The notes below the pieces were generated by a model. It had not been told where the DNA came from, did not search any database, and worked only from the letters and a program-made list of their open reading frames with translations. Source: DASVTU01 sp036387415 (GTDB lineage Bacteria > Acidobacteriota > Blastocatellia > Pyrinomonadales > Pyrinomonadaceae). From it: a stretch of 64,000 nt of DNA. The stretch spans positions 62,001 to 126,000 of the forward strand of contig DASVTU010000030.1 of NCBI GenBank assembly GCA_036387415.1. The letters are read 5' to 3'. Below, piece after piece: positions 1 through 11,000 of the stretch (position 1 is its first letter; each line of letters opens with the position of its first letter). The translations under genes and the position numbers were made by a program.

Positions 1-3000
1 AACGGCGTGAGGCGCGCGTCGAAGAGCGCCGTTCCTTCAAACGCCGTGACCGTGTAGAGACGTTCGACCGGCGTGTAGCCCTCCTTCGACAGGCGCACGA
101 CTCCCGTCGGCGTCGAAGAGATGAGACTGTAGGCTCCGGTCTCGTCAGTCGTGACCGTCGTCTGTCCGTTCAGGACGGCGCGCACGCCGCCGAGGATGTA
201 TCCGGTGGCGTCGTCGAAGACGTAGCCGGAGATTCCGCCCGGCCCGGTGGTGCGCGCCTGCGCCGTTGCGACGGAGGTCGAGCCGCTCAGGTCGCGGGCG
301 ATGGCCGAAAGCACCAGGGTGTTTCCGGCGGCGAAGGTAGACGGCACGGTGAGCGTGAATTGATACGGCGATGCGGCTGAGACGGCGACGTGCTCGCCGT
401 CAAGTCTGAACTCGACATCGGCGACGCCGATGTTGTCCGTCGCCTGAACGTTAATCTGATACGTGCCGCCGGGCTGGACGGTCGATGGAGCGTCGATGAA
501 GGTAACGTCGGGAGGCGTCAAGTCTCTGACCACCGAGACGGAGGCTTGCGCCTGCTGTCCGAGAGCGTCGGTGGCGACGACGTTGAAGGTGTTCGTGCCT
601 TCCGAGAGCGCGGCGACTTTGGTGTAACGCCCGCCCGACACGCTGGCCGCCTCGCCGTTGACCGTCACGGCGACGGGTTGCGTCGAGAGAGAGAAGAAGT
701 TGCCCGCGAGCGTCAGCGAAGTGGCGGCGAGCACCGCGCCATTCTGCGGATTCGAGATGGTCAACTGCGGCGCGGGAATGCGGTTGCGCGTGACGTGAAT
801 CTCTGCGTTGCCTTGATTCTGCGTCGGAGCTTTATCGACCGCAACGACGACGATGCGGTTGTCACCGTATGAGAGCGGAAGATTAGCCAGCGACCATGCG
901 CCTGTCGCTGCGTTGAAATTGGCATCAAGGCCGTTGACCTTGATGCTCTGAATGCCAGCCGCGTTGAGTCCGTCGTCGCTGGCCGTGCCGGAGACGTTGA
1001 CGCTTGCGTCGTATGTCTCAAGCGGCATCTGCGGGGAGAGAATGACGATGGTCGGGGGCTGCGTGTCGGGGGTGCGGAGCGTGACGTTAATGAAGGCTTC
1101 GGCACGATTGGGCGTCGGGGCGGCGTCTTCCGCGATGACGCGGACAAGGTTGGCTCCCTCATTGAGTTGAACTCCGGTCGCCGTCCACTCATGCGTCGTC
1201 GGGTTGTAGGTGGCAGGCAGGCCGTTAACTATAACGTGTCGGATGCCCGTCGCGTAGAGTCCTTCATCGATGGCCGTGCCCGTGACGGTAATCGTGGCGT
1301 CGGGACTGATGAAATTATTCGACGGCGAGGTGATAGTGACGACGGGGTCAATCGTGTCGGGCGGCGGCACGCGCGTGAGCCGGACGGTCTGCGTCGTGTG
1401 ATTGCCCGCGTTGTCGCTGGCGTCAACCGTAATGCTGTTGGCGCCGATGATGAGCGCGACGCCGGAGAGAGTCCATGCGCCGTTCTGCGCGTCGAGAGTG
1501 GCTGGCGCGCCGTTGACCGTGACGCTCCTGACGCCCGAAGCATACTCGCCGGGGTCGGAGACCGTGCCCGTGACGGTTGTGTTCTCGGCTTCGGTCGTCG
1601 AGCCGTCGGCGGGCGATGAGATGGAAAGGCCGGGCGCGGTCGTGTCCGGCGGAGGCGTACGCGTGATGGTGATGCTCTGCGTCGAGATGTTGCCGGCGTT
1701 ATCGACGGCGCGCGCGTTGATGGGATTCGGGCCGATGTTGTTGAGCGACACGCCGTAGATTGTCCACGTGCCGAGCACGGCATCGAGCGTCGCTTCCATG
1801 TCGTTGACGTAGACGTGGGCGACGCCCGACGGATTCGCCCCGATGTCGATAGTCGTGCCCGTCACGGTAATCGTCGCGCTCGTCGTCGTCGAGCCGTTCG
1901 ACGGGGACGTAATCGTCAAGGCTGGCGGCTGCGTGTCGGGCTGCTGGCGTGTGATGTTGATGCTGACGGGCGCGGAAGAATTGCCCGCCACGTCGACGGC
2001 GCGCGCCGTAATCTGATTCGCGCCGAGGGCGAGCGTCACGGAGGTCGTCCACGTGCCAGCCGCCGCGTTGAGCGTCGCGGACTGGCCGTTGACCGTGACC
2101 TGCGCGACGCCCGAAGCGTTAGCGCCCGTATCGCTGACCGTTCCGCTGACGGCGATGCTCGCTTCTTCCGTCGCCGCACCATTGGTGGGCGAGGTGATGG
2201 CGAGCGTCGGGGGCGTCGTGTCGGGCGGTTCTTGCCGCGTCACGCTGGCGATGGCGGTCGCCTGATTGCCTGCCGCGTCAATGGCGCGTGCCGTCAGCGT
2301 ATTGACGCCGAGGTTGAGTGGCACTGGATTGGTGGTCGTCCACGTGCCGGTCTGCGGGTTGTAGGGCACTTCCACGTCGCCGACGTAGACGTGCGCGATG
2401 CCGCTTTGATTCAGGCCGGAGTCTGCCGCCGTGCCGCTCAGGTTGATGGCTGCCTCGGTGGTGTTCTGCGGGGGAGCGTCGATGGCGATTTGCGGCGGCG
2501 TCGTATCCGGCGTCGGCTCGCGCGTGATGGTGACGGATGCGGTCGAGGCATTACCGGCGTTGTCCACGGCGCGCGCCGTGAACGTGTTCACGCCGAGGTT
2601 GAGCGGGACTCCGGCGAGCGTCCATGTGGCCGTCTCACTGTCGATAGTCGCATCCGTTCCGTTGACCGATACGCTTCTCACGCCCGATGGATAGGGTTGA
2701 GGGTCGGAGACAGTGCCCGTCAACGTCACTGCGGGCGACTGCGTAGTGGAGCGGTCGGCGGGTGAAGTAATGGCAATCTGCGGAGCGGTCGTGTCTGCGG
2801 GATTCTGGCGGACAACGGTGATTGATTGCGTGGTGGCATTGCCAGCGCGGTCGATGGCACGCGCCGTCAAGGTGTTGGAGCCCAGGGCGAGCGAGAAGCC
2901 CGAGAGCGACCACGTCCCCGTCGCGGCGTTGTAGACAGCGGAACTGCCGTTGACCTCGACACTGGCGACACCTGAAGCATTCACGCCCGTATCGGAAGCC

Positions 3001-4388
3001 GTACCCGCGATATCAACTGTGGCCGTCGTAAGGGTGGCGTTGTTGGCTGGTGCGGTGATGGCGAGTTGAGGCGACTGTGTATCGGGCGGAGGGGAGACGG
3101 ACACGTCGCCGTTGATGCGGCTGTCGTTGTTGAAGTGGAGAACGTCAGCGATGACCTGACCGTGGACGATTGAGCCGTGATTGAGATGAACGTGAGCATT
3201 GACGGCGCGCACCAGCCCGTAAAGCTCGGATGCATGAAAGAGGTTGGCGTATTTGCCGAGGATGTTGAGGCGCACGTCGCCCGGCTTCGTGTTCGTGCCG
3301 AGCAGCATCTTTGCGCTGTCGATATCGAACGAGCCGCCGACGTTGATTATGACCGTGCCAGTGGACTGGATACTGCTGCCCGTGCCGATGTAGAGGGTAT
3401 CGGAGAAGTTATAGACGCCAGTCGTGAAGTTGAGACGGGAGGCGGCGTTGACGCCGATGCGACCGTAGTTACCCGGAGGCACATTGATAACGAGATTGGG
3501 AACATTGACGTTGAGATTGAGGAGAGTGCTCCAATTACCGATGGCCGACACGTCGGCGGCGGTGTCGATGTTGACCGTCCGCGTGCCGTTCGGGGTGGTT
3601 ACAGAAGTAGGGATGTCGCTGGGCAGGGGCAGCGCGTTTGCACACGTGCGAATCTTGCCGCTGATGACACTTTGATTGTTGAGCGTAATCTTATAGCCGG
3701 AGGGAGATGCCGCGCCGCCGTCGGCAACTGTTCCGCCGTAGGTCGAATTGTGGTGGGTGCTGATGAGCGTGGGTGTGCCGACGACGTAGAGGTCGCCCGT
3801 AATCGTCGTCCCATAATTGAGCGAAAAACTTTTGCCCGCGAAGACACGCATCGAGCCTTGCACGTGTCCGCTGTTAACCTCGGGTACGTCTCTGGAGATG
3901 GCCGCATCGGTGATTGAATTGTCAGGCGTCGGCGCGGGGATGGCTGCGGGTTCGGCTGTCTTTGGGGATGCTGCGTCGGTCGAGCCGAAGAAAGAGCCGA
4001 CGTAGCCGAGGGCGTCTTTCGTGCCGGAGGCCAGAGTGGAGAAGGCCGGAAGATAACTCTTCCATGCAGTAGAAAGCGCGGCCGCGTGCGTGTGAGAAGT
4101 GCGCGTCGAAAGGGTGGCCGCCGCGGCGAAAACCGGCTGGAACAAAATCGTATAGACCAATAGAGCAGCGACTGCGCGATGAACGACGGAGGTGCGCGCG
4201 GCATTCAGGGGGGCAGGCGAAGCGGTGCGCCGTGCGGATATGACGCGACCATGCCTCGCACCGCCGCGCCGTCGCGCCGCGCCCGCCGGGCATTTCAGCA
4301 TCTCGCGCATACGCTGTGAGAAGCGGTGTAATGTCGCATGTGGCATTGGGGCGCGCTCGTCTCGTCTCATGAGATTCATTTCGTTCAT
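1..4388 (-). CDS. Exported Ig-repeat surface protein, 3' end outside window
   Basis: A single open frame runs from about 4388 to the left edge, about 1,462 codons seen, with no stop in the window. A hydrophobic segment near residues 70-93 (AALLVYTILFQPVFAAAA) looks like an export signal preceded by a long basic leader. Residues about 165-400 form a beta-rich region (VFAGKSFSLNYG onward) like the polymer-type N-terminal domains of secreted adhesins. It is followed by about eight tandem Ig-like repeats of about 96 residues, each starting PDTxxPxxxITSP and containing VNGxxA and GxNxxTARAxDxAGN, of the glucodextranase-B/Big type. Two more divergent Ig units follow, then a carboxypeptidase-regulatory-like domain (ISGYVFDDATGYILGGV) in the last 80 codons seen. 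It is last in a minus-strand series with the redoxin and the giant protein. Start is uncertain: ATGs at 4388, 4379 and 4370 are in frame and no clear ribosome site precedes them. Function beyond a cell-surface or secreted role is not known. Confidence 0.8.
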   Translation of the reverse strand, partial: MNEMNLMRRDERAPMPHATLHRFSQRMREMLKCPAGAARRRGGARHGRVISARRTASPAPLNAARTSVVHRAVAALLVYTILFQPVFAAAATLSTRTSHTHAAALSTAWKSYLPAFSTLASGTKDALGYVGSFFGSTDAASPKTAEPAAIPAPTPDNSITDAAISRDVPEVNSGHVQGSMRVFAGKSFSLNYGTTITGDLYVVGTPTLISTHHNSTYGGTVADGGAASPSGYKITLNNQSVISGKIRTCANALPLPSDIPTSVTTPNGTRTVNIDTAADVSAIGNWSTLLNLNVNVPNLVINVPPGNYGRIGVNAASRLNFTTGVYNFSDTLYIGTGSSIQSTGTVIINVGGSFDIDSAKMLLGTNTKPGDVRLNILGKYANLFHASELYGLVRAVNAHVHLNHGSIVHGQVIADVLHFNNDSRINGDVSVSPPPDTQSPQLAITAPANNATLTTATVDIAGTASDTGVNASGVASVEVNGSSAVYNAATGTWSLSGFSLALGSNTLTARAIDRAGNATTQSITVVRQNPADTTAPQIAITSPADRSTTQSPAVTLTGTVSDPQPYPSGVRSVSVNGTDATIDSETATWTLAGVPLNLGVNTFTARAVDNAGNASTASVTITREPTPDTTPPQIAIDAPPQNTTEAAINLSGTAADSGLNQSGIAHVYVGDVEVPYNPQTGTWTTTNPVPLNLGVNTLTARAIDAAGNQATAIASVTRQEPPDTTPPTLAITSPTNGAATEEASIAVSGTVSDTGANASGVAQVTVNGQSATLNAAAGTWTTSVTLALGANQITARAVDVAGNSSAPVSINITRQQPDTQPPALTITSPSNGSTTTSATITVTGTTIDIGANPSGVAHVYVNDMEATLDAVLGTWTIYGVSLNNIGPNPINARAVDNAGNISTQSITITRTPPPDTTAPGLSISSPADGSTTEAENTTVTGTVSDPGEYASGVRSVTVNGAPATLDAQNGAWTLSGVALIIGANSITVDASDNAGNHTTQTVRLTRVPPPDTIDPVVTITSPSNNFISPDATITVTGTAIDEGLYATGIRHVIVNGLPATYNPTTHEWTATGVQLNEGANLVRVIAEDAAPTPNRAEAFINVTLRTPDTQPPTIVILSPQMPLETYDASVNVSGTASDDGLNAAGIQSIKVNGLDANFNAATGAWSLANLPLSYGDNRIVVVAVDKAPTQNQGNAEIHVTRNRIPAPQLTISNPQNGAVLAATSLTLAGNFFSLSTQPVAVTVNGEAASVSGGRYTKVAALSEGTNTFNVVATDALGQQAQASVSVVRDLTPPDVTFIDAPSTVQPGGTYQINVQATDNIGVADVEFRLDGEHVAVSAASPYQFTLTVPSTFAAGNTLVLSAIARDLSGSTSVATAQARTTGPGGISGYVFDDATGYILGGVRAVLNGQTTVTTDETGAYSLISSTPTGVVRLSKEGYTPVERLYTVTAFEGTALFDARLTP
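1060..3095 (-). repeat. Tandem Ig-domain coding repeats, period about 288 bp
   Basis: The codons for the PDT start of each Ig unit recur near 3083, 2790, 2500, 2218, 1931, 1642, 1352 and 1062, a spacing of 282-293 bp. The units are clearly related but diverged at the nucleotide level, so they look old rather than freshly amplified. Confidence 0.75.
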
Positions 4389-4537
4389 CGTTTGTTCGGG
4401 GTTGTGCACAGTGCCGTCAGTTCGAGCCTGCGAATGCGGGCGTTTGGGACATAGCCCGAGGGGGCAGGGGCGGCAGCGTGAGTCAAAGAGGTTAGGGCGA
4501 AGATTAAGGTTTGGCTTCCGAAGGCTCGCCGCGCATG

Positions 4538-5050
4538 TCACCCTTCCGTCCAGGTCAACAGAATCGATTCCAGCTTCTCGGAGTCGGGAATCAACCCGTC
4601 GAGGCTCCACTCGATTTGGCCGTCCTTGATGCCGTAGACGATGGGAGCGCCGCGTCGCTTGAGAGCCGAGGCCGCACGCCGCGTCGGGTCGGCGTACCAG
4701 CAACCTTGAGGCAGCCAGTCGTTACGCTCGGTGAGACGCTTTATCTCTTCGGGCGTCCGCCCCCCGACCACCACTGCGACCTTCTGCGGCAGTTCGTCGA
4801 GCGGCGTCTCGCGGTGGAAGACCTTGAAGACATCGTCGCACGAACGGCAGCCCGGTTCGACGTAGATGAGGAGCCACTTCTTCCGCGTCGTGAGTTGGCG
4901 GCTTCTGACGGTGTGACCATCGAGAGCCTTCAACTCGAAGTCCGGTAGCGGCGCAGGCGCGACACGCGCGACGGGCGAAGCCGTCGGTGCGAGCGCGAGG
5001 GCGAATAACAAGAGGAGGAGTCGGCAACTGTGCTTGGAGATTGGCTTCAT
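4538..5050 (-). CDS. Exported thioredoxin-fold (redoxin/AhpC-TSA-like) protein
   Basis: 170 residues. Residues 1-27 are a signal peptide (LLLLLFALALAPTA). The rest fits the redoxin fold: PLPDFELKALDGHTV at 35-49, then KKWLLIYVEPGCRSCDD with a CxxC pair at C68 and C71, VAVVVGG, and a cis-Pro-like GAPIVYGIKDGQIEW near the end. It probably acts outside the cytoplasm as a thiol-disulfide or reducing factor; the substrate is unknown. Its ATG lies 5 bp after the stop of the giant gene (5056), so the two are almost certainly co-transcribed and coupled, and the Ig-repeat gene follows 149 bp later. The GCRSC spacing is that of a thiol oxidoreductase rather than a peroxiredoxin with one Cys. Confidence 0.8.
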   Translation of the reverse strand: MKPISKHSCRLLLLLFALALAPTASPVARVAPAPLPDFELKALDGHTVRSRQLTTRKKWLLIYVEPGCRSCDDVFKVFHRETPLDELPQKVAVVVGGRTPEEIKRLTERNDWLPQGCWYADPTRRAASALKRRGAPIVYGIKDGQIEWSLDGLIPDSEKLESILLTWTEG

Positions 5051-5055
5051 AATCT

Positions 5056-8000
5056 TTACCTACCACCCGCGACGGCTCTGGCCGCCACAGGTTTACCATC
5101 CGTGTTAGGAGAAACTCTGGTTGATGCTGCGCCTGCTGCCGTCGGTTTCGCAGGCGTTGGCGCAACGGTTTGCGCCTTCTTCTGCACGTCGGTGGTGACA
5201 TCACGTTTGAGCGGCGATGCGCTGGCGGTGTTGGGCACGTTGAAGGTCGCCACCTGCGACTTCTCCGTTTCGCTCATCCGGTCGAGCGCGTGCAGGTCGG
5301 TGAGATTCATGAGGGCTTCGGCCTGCGCCTGCGCCCCGGCGGTGTCGGTCGCGCCGCGCTGGAGCGTGTAGTGCATGATGATGCGCGTCTGTCCTGCCGG
5401 AATCGTCACGTTCCACTCGAAGTAGTGATAATTATGGTTGTTGACGAAGCGCGCGAGCGTGACGGGCGACGCTGCGCCCGGGCCGCCCATCACGAAGGCC
5501 GTCGAGAGCGCCTCGGCGCGTTTGCTGTCAATCACGACGTAGTGGTTGCCGTTCGCAGACGGAGCGACGACCACGCGCGCCTCTTCGCGCGCATTAATCC
5601 AGCCCTCGATGCGCGCCCGCACGGTGATGTCCGTACTGGTCGGGTTCGTGAGCACTTCGAGATAGCGCGCGAATCCGCCAGTCTGCGGCGAGTAGACTTT
5701 GCGCGTGTAATGAAGGCCGTTGATACCGACGGGGCCGCTGATGAAGCCGCGCCCGTCATCCGTCTTGAGAGCGTAGTTCACATAGGGCGGGTAATCGTCA
5801 CCGTTGAGCAGGAAGTAGCCGGAGCCCGAGTAAGCGTAGAGGTCGCTGTCGTCGGTGGTGCCGCCGGAGTCAAGTTCGCCGCCGCTCCAGAAGTCGTAGC
5901 GGAAGCCGTCGTCGCCGTCGAGATTGAAGAGGTCGCCGAAAACGTTACCGCCGCCGAGCGTGACGTTGAAATCGGTGAGGCCGGAGACGGTCAGGTTGCC
6001 GTTCGTGTAACCACCGTTCCGCCAGTCGCGCGGGTCTGAAGTTTCGGCGCGCACAAGACCGACGGGTACACCCGCGAGGGCGTAAACGCCGTTGCTGTCC
6101 GTTTTGGCGGATTGGCGGTATCCGCTGCTATTGCCCGCGCTGGCGAAGCCCTCAATCTTGACTGAGATGTTCGTGACGGGCGTGCCGTCAGCCCTCAAGA
6201 CTCTGCCCCTGATGCTGCCGGTCGCCAGCATGTTGATGGTGAAGGTCGTCGTCGCGTTGGGAGTGGTGAGCGTGCCGTTAGCCAGCCCGTAGAAGTATGA
6301 AGATGTCGCGGTGTCGCGTGCCTGAATGACGAAGGAGCCGACGGGTATGCCTTCGAAGGTGTAGCTGCCGTCGGCGTTCGTCATGGTGTAGCGCTCATAA
6401 GTGAGGCCGGGAGCCGAGATGACGAGTCTGATGTTGGCCGCCCGCGTCGTGCCGTCGGCACGGTAGACGACGCCGGTGACAGTGCCCGATTCCGGCACGG
6501 TGATGTTGACCGTCGTGTTGTCGCCGCTGTTGACGAGCATCCCCGTAGCCATGCCAAAGAGACCCTCATTGTTGCTGTCTTCAGCCGTCAGGGTAACGAG
6601 GCCGAGGCCGACGCGCTCGAAGGTGTAGTTGCCCTCGGCGTCGGCGGAGGTATATCGCTCGTAACGGTGTCCTTCGACGGCGAGCATGACGTTGGCGAAG
6701 GGCACGGGCACGATGTTGCCCGTCGCATCCTTGATGGTCACGCGGCCGCTGACCGTGCCCGAGGGCGGCAGGCTCATGTTAACCACCACGGGCACGGCGG
6801 TATCGACAATCGTGCCCGCCCCGAATGTCGTGAGGCCGGAGTCGCCGTCCTGCGCTGTCAACGTGAAGTCACCAAGCTCCGCCCCGGCTACCGCGTAGTT
6901 ACCGTCTGCGTCCGACGACCCGTAGAGAGTTTGCGTATAGCCATCGGGGACGCGCTGGTAGAGATAGACACTCGGATAGGCGACGGGCGTGCCGTCGGCA
7001 AAAGTGACCCTCCCTTTGACGACCGAGAAGGGAAGAGTGAAATTAAACGTGCGCGTCTCTCCCTCGCTCTCGAAGCGTCCTGAGCTTTCGGCCAGCACAG
7101 TCCAGCCTTGATACCGGCTCGCACGCACGATAAAGCCCTGCTCGCCAAACCTGACGTTGTTGAATTCATACTGCCCGGTGTTGGTGTAGGCGCTGGCGAA
7201 GGTGCTGCCGCTAGCCGCGTCTATGACCTCCATAAATACCCATTGAGAGGCCGACACAGTCTCTCCGTCCGCCGCATAGAGCGTGCCGTTAATGTTGCCG
7301 GAGAAGGCTGCGCGCAGAGTGATGTTGACGACCTGATTGTTGTCTGCCAGACGAACCACGCCCTTCGACGAGGCGATGAATTGCCCCGTGCCCGCCTGCT
7401 GCGTTCGGATGGAGAACTCGCCTTCGGGCACGGCGGGAATATCGACGACGCCGTTTGCGCCGGTCGTGCCGACATGACGCATGTACTGCCTTATGCTGTC
7501 TTGAATGAAGACCTGCGCGTTGGCAAACGGCGTGCTGTCGGAGTTGAGCACCGTGACACGCACTGTGGCGTGCGCGGGCAGGGTCAAGTTAAGCGTCAGG
7601 GTTTCGCCATCACCGTTGATGACGTTGTTGGGCACCTCTCTTCGCAAGTTGCCGTCGTTCGGATTGGAGGCGCGAACGATGAAGGGGGTGCCCGTTTTAA
7701 TCTGGCTGAACGTGTAATAGCCGTTGGTATCGGTGTAGGTGTAACGGTAAGGCACGTTGGTGCCGTAGAGTTCAGTGTAGCTACCAGCGGCGGGCGTGCC
7801 GTCAGGGTAGAGAACGCGCCCGGTGACGACGCCCGTCCCGGGCAGCGTCACGATGGTCGAGACGGTTTCGCCGTGAACACTGATGCGTCCCGGAGAATCT
7901 CCGTAGACAGAGGTATTCGAGTTGTAAGCGCGGAGGATGAAGTTGCCGACGGCGATATGCCGGATGGTGAGGCGTCCCGCTGCATCGGTGTAGCCGATAT

Positions 8001-11000
8001 GTCTAAAGTATTGGCCGCGCGCTTCCTCACTGATATGTACCAGCGAGTGGGCGACGGGGCTGCCGCCAGCCAGATTGACCTGTACCTGCACCGTGCCGGT
8101 TCCAATCAGGTTCAGGTCTTTAGTGAGTATCTGATCGGTTCCAATCGTCACCAGTGTGGTCGTCGGGATGTCCGTATTTGGCTCGTAAGCCTCCAGCGTG
8201 TAGGTGCCGTTGGGTACGTGGCTCAAGGTGTATTGTCCGGCAGCATCCGAATTGACTTCGCGGTAGAAGCACCAGTAACAACCGGGCTGGTACAAACGAA
8301 CGCGGACGCTTGCGGGATTGCCGCCAGCATCGCGCACCGTGCCTGTCACTGTTCCCGTCGGTTGGAGGGTCACGTCCTGTGTCGTGACCTGCCCGGCAGT
8401 GACCAGAGTGGCCGCCGTGCCGGTGTTGACGCCGCCCTGCGGGTGCCGGACGCGGGCGGTAAGCAGGTAGCTACCAGCCGGTAGACCCGTCAACTCGAAA
8501 CTGCCGTCCTGTTGAATCGTGAAATCGGCGTCGTAGTTATCAATGCGGAGGGTGATGGTACCGCCACCAGTGGCTACCTCGCCGCTATGCCGCCGCACGA
8601 AGCCGCGAATGATGCCCGTGCCCCCGAAGACGACATTTTGCGTGACCGTGGTCTGCCCCGGCGCGAAGCTTCCATTAACCGCCGGTGAAAATCGGCGTGT
8701 GTGCGGGTGCCAGCCGACGAGGGTGAAGTCGTCGATGGGTATCGGCTGCGAAGCGCCGTCGTCCCAACTGGAGGCGAAGGAGAAAGCGCCGTTCGCGTCG
8801 GTGTTATACCAGAAGGTTCTGCCGAAGAGAGGGTTCTTGCTCTTGAACTCTACCTGTCCGAAGCGAATCGAAGTCGCGCCGTCGCCAGCCAGCAGTCGCC
8901 CGTTGATAGTGCCGTTCAAGCTAGGCAGCGGCGCGAGCGTGCTGAGGCCGCCGCTCGGAACGGCGAAGTTACGAATCGCGGCAATCTCGGCGTCGCTCAA
9001 CCCGCTAAGGACTTCGGGCGGCAGTTGCGCGAGCCGCTCGGCCGAAGCACGCGCTCCGGCACGGCTAAGTTGCTGGACGCCGAAGTGGAGATAGGCCACC
9101 GTGCCGCCCGCCGGAATCGTCACGTTATTCCACTGGTAGGAAATCTGCGCCGCGCGCGGGTTGGTAAAGCTGACTTCACCGACGCGTTCGGGAGCGTTCG
9201 CGCCGTCAAAGACGAAGCTGAGCGCAGGCAGCGAGGAGTAGGAGAGGAAGGGGTCTTGGTCGTCGCCATCGTCGACGACAGCCCAACGGTCAGGGGTCGT
9301 TGCGTCGGCGACATCCAGCGTCGTGTCGCCGCTCGAAGTCGAGACGAGGTTGACGAGGTTGTTGCCGTCGTTGGTGAAGTAAGAGTGACGGATGTTACTC
9401 ATGACGCGCACGCCGACCGTCATGGGGCTGGAGGTCGGGTTGGAGAGAATCTCTACGTAGCGCGCAAAGTAGCCGTCGCGCGGCGTGTAGATTTTGCGAG
9501 TCACTTCGAGGCCCGCAAGGTTCTGCTGGCGCACGGCGATTTCGCGCCCGTTCTCTTCCTGCGTGCCGATGGTGACGCCGTTGAAGCGGTACGGCGAACC
9601 ACCGGCGATGATGTCGAGGTAGAACGCGCCGCGATTGGTGTTGTTGTCGCCGGTGTAAGCGGCGCCGAGGCCGTAGCCGATGGAGCCGTCGGGCTGAATA
9701 TCGAAGTAGGCGTTGTTAGCGTCGTAGCGATACTGCGGCAGAAGGACGGTATTGTTCAGGAGTTGAATGTCGGCGTTGACGCTCTGACCGTGCTGCGTGA
9801 TTTCGCCGAACGTCTCGCCCTGCTGTCGTCGGTAGGAGTCGTTGGCAGTCACGCTGAACCTGCCGGTGGGAACGTGGTTGATGGTATAGACGCCGGATGC
9901 ATTCGTCATCGCGCTGTGATAGCCGCCGACCGCGCTGTTGAGGCTGCGGATGGAGACGTAGAGAAGCGGCACGGGCGCACCCGTCGTGTCGAGCACGCGC
10001 CCGGTGACGGTTCCGAGTCCAATGAGCCGGAGGTCGCGCGTCACGGTCTGGCCGTTGGCCGAGAGCGTCACGTTACTGACGCGGTCGCGGACGCGCTCGC
10101 TGCCTGCGATGACCTCAACCACGTCGAGGATATAAGTGCCGAGCGGCTGGGTCTCGAAGCTGAATGCGCCATCTTCTGCGCTCGTCGTCTGGCGCACAGG
10201 CCAACCGTAATGGCTGTCGAGGAGTCGCACCGTCAGACCGCCGCGCGGCGTGGTGCCGTCCACTCCGAGAACGCGCCCGGCAATCGTTCCGGCAGGCTGC
10301 AACTGAACATTGACCTGCGCGACTGCGCCCGCCGTCACGCTGCCATTCGTATAGCCGCGCAAACCCGTAGTTTGGTCGAAGGCCGAAATGTTGAAGTTTC
10401 CGGCCAGCACGTTTTCCAGCGTCACCTTGCCGTCGTTCCCCGTCGTGCCCTGCTTCCCTCCGCCAAACTGTGTCTGGCTTGAGAGGCTTACTTCCGCTCC
10501 GCTGACGAGGTTGTTGAAATTGTCGCGGACTGTAATCACGACGCGCCCGACGCCGTTCATGATGACGTTGACCGTGCGTGTCTCGCCGTTGGCGTTCACC
10601 TGATTAGCCTGTTGTCCACGGTCGCCCGTCGCCGGGTCGGTCACGTCGAGAACGAAACTGCCGAGCGGCACGAAGTCTATGGTGTAACGTCCGTTGGCGT
10701 CGGAGACGAACACGCCGCCGTGCGAATTGAAGTTGTCGGCGTGGAGCACGACGCGCGCACCTGCGAGCGGCGTCGTGCCGTCGGCGCGGAAAATAACGCC
10801 CGTCACGATGCCGGAGGCGACGAGTTGAATGTTGCGCTGTAGGCTGTCGCTGAACGATTCGATTGAGCCGCTGGCGCGTCCGCGTAAGCTGCCGCCCGGA
10901 TTCATCGCCGTGACGACGAAATCGCCGATGCCGATGTTGTCGAACTGGTAGCGTCCATCCGCGCCCGTCACCATGTTGAACGCACCGTTGACGGCTGCCA

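Noticed and set aside
390..872. Plus-strand frames across 1-4300
   Set aside because: They are shadows of the long minus-strand Ig-repeat gene, which has far better sequence and runs off the edge.
5170..6039. Plus-strand frames of 200-600 codons within 5-18 kb
   Set aside because: Arg/Val/Asp-rich antisense frames over the giant gene, without ribosome sites or motifs.
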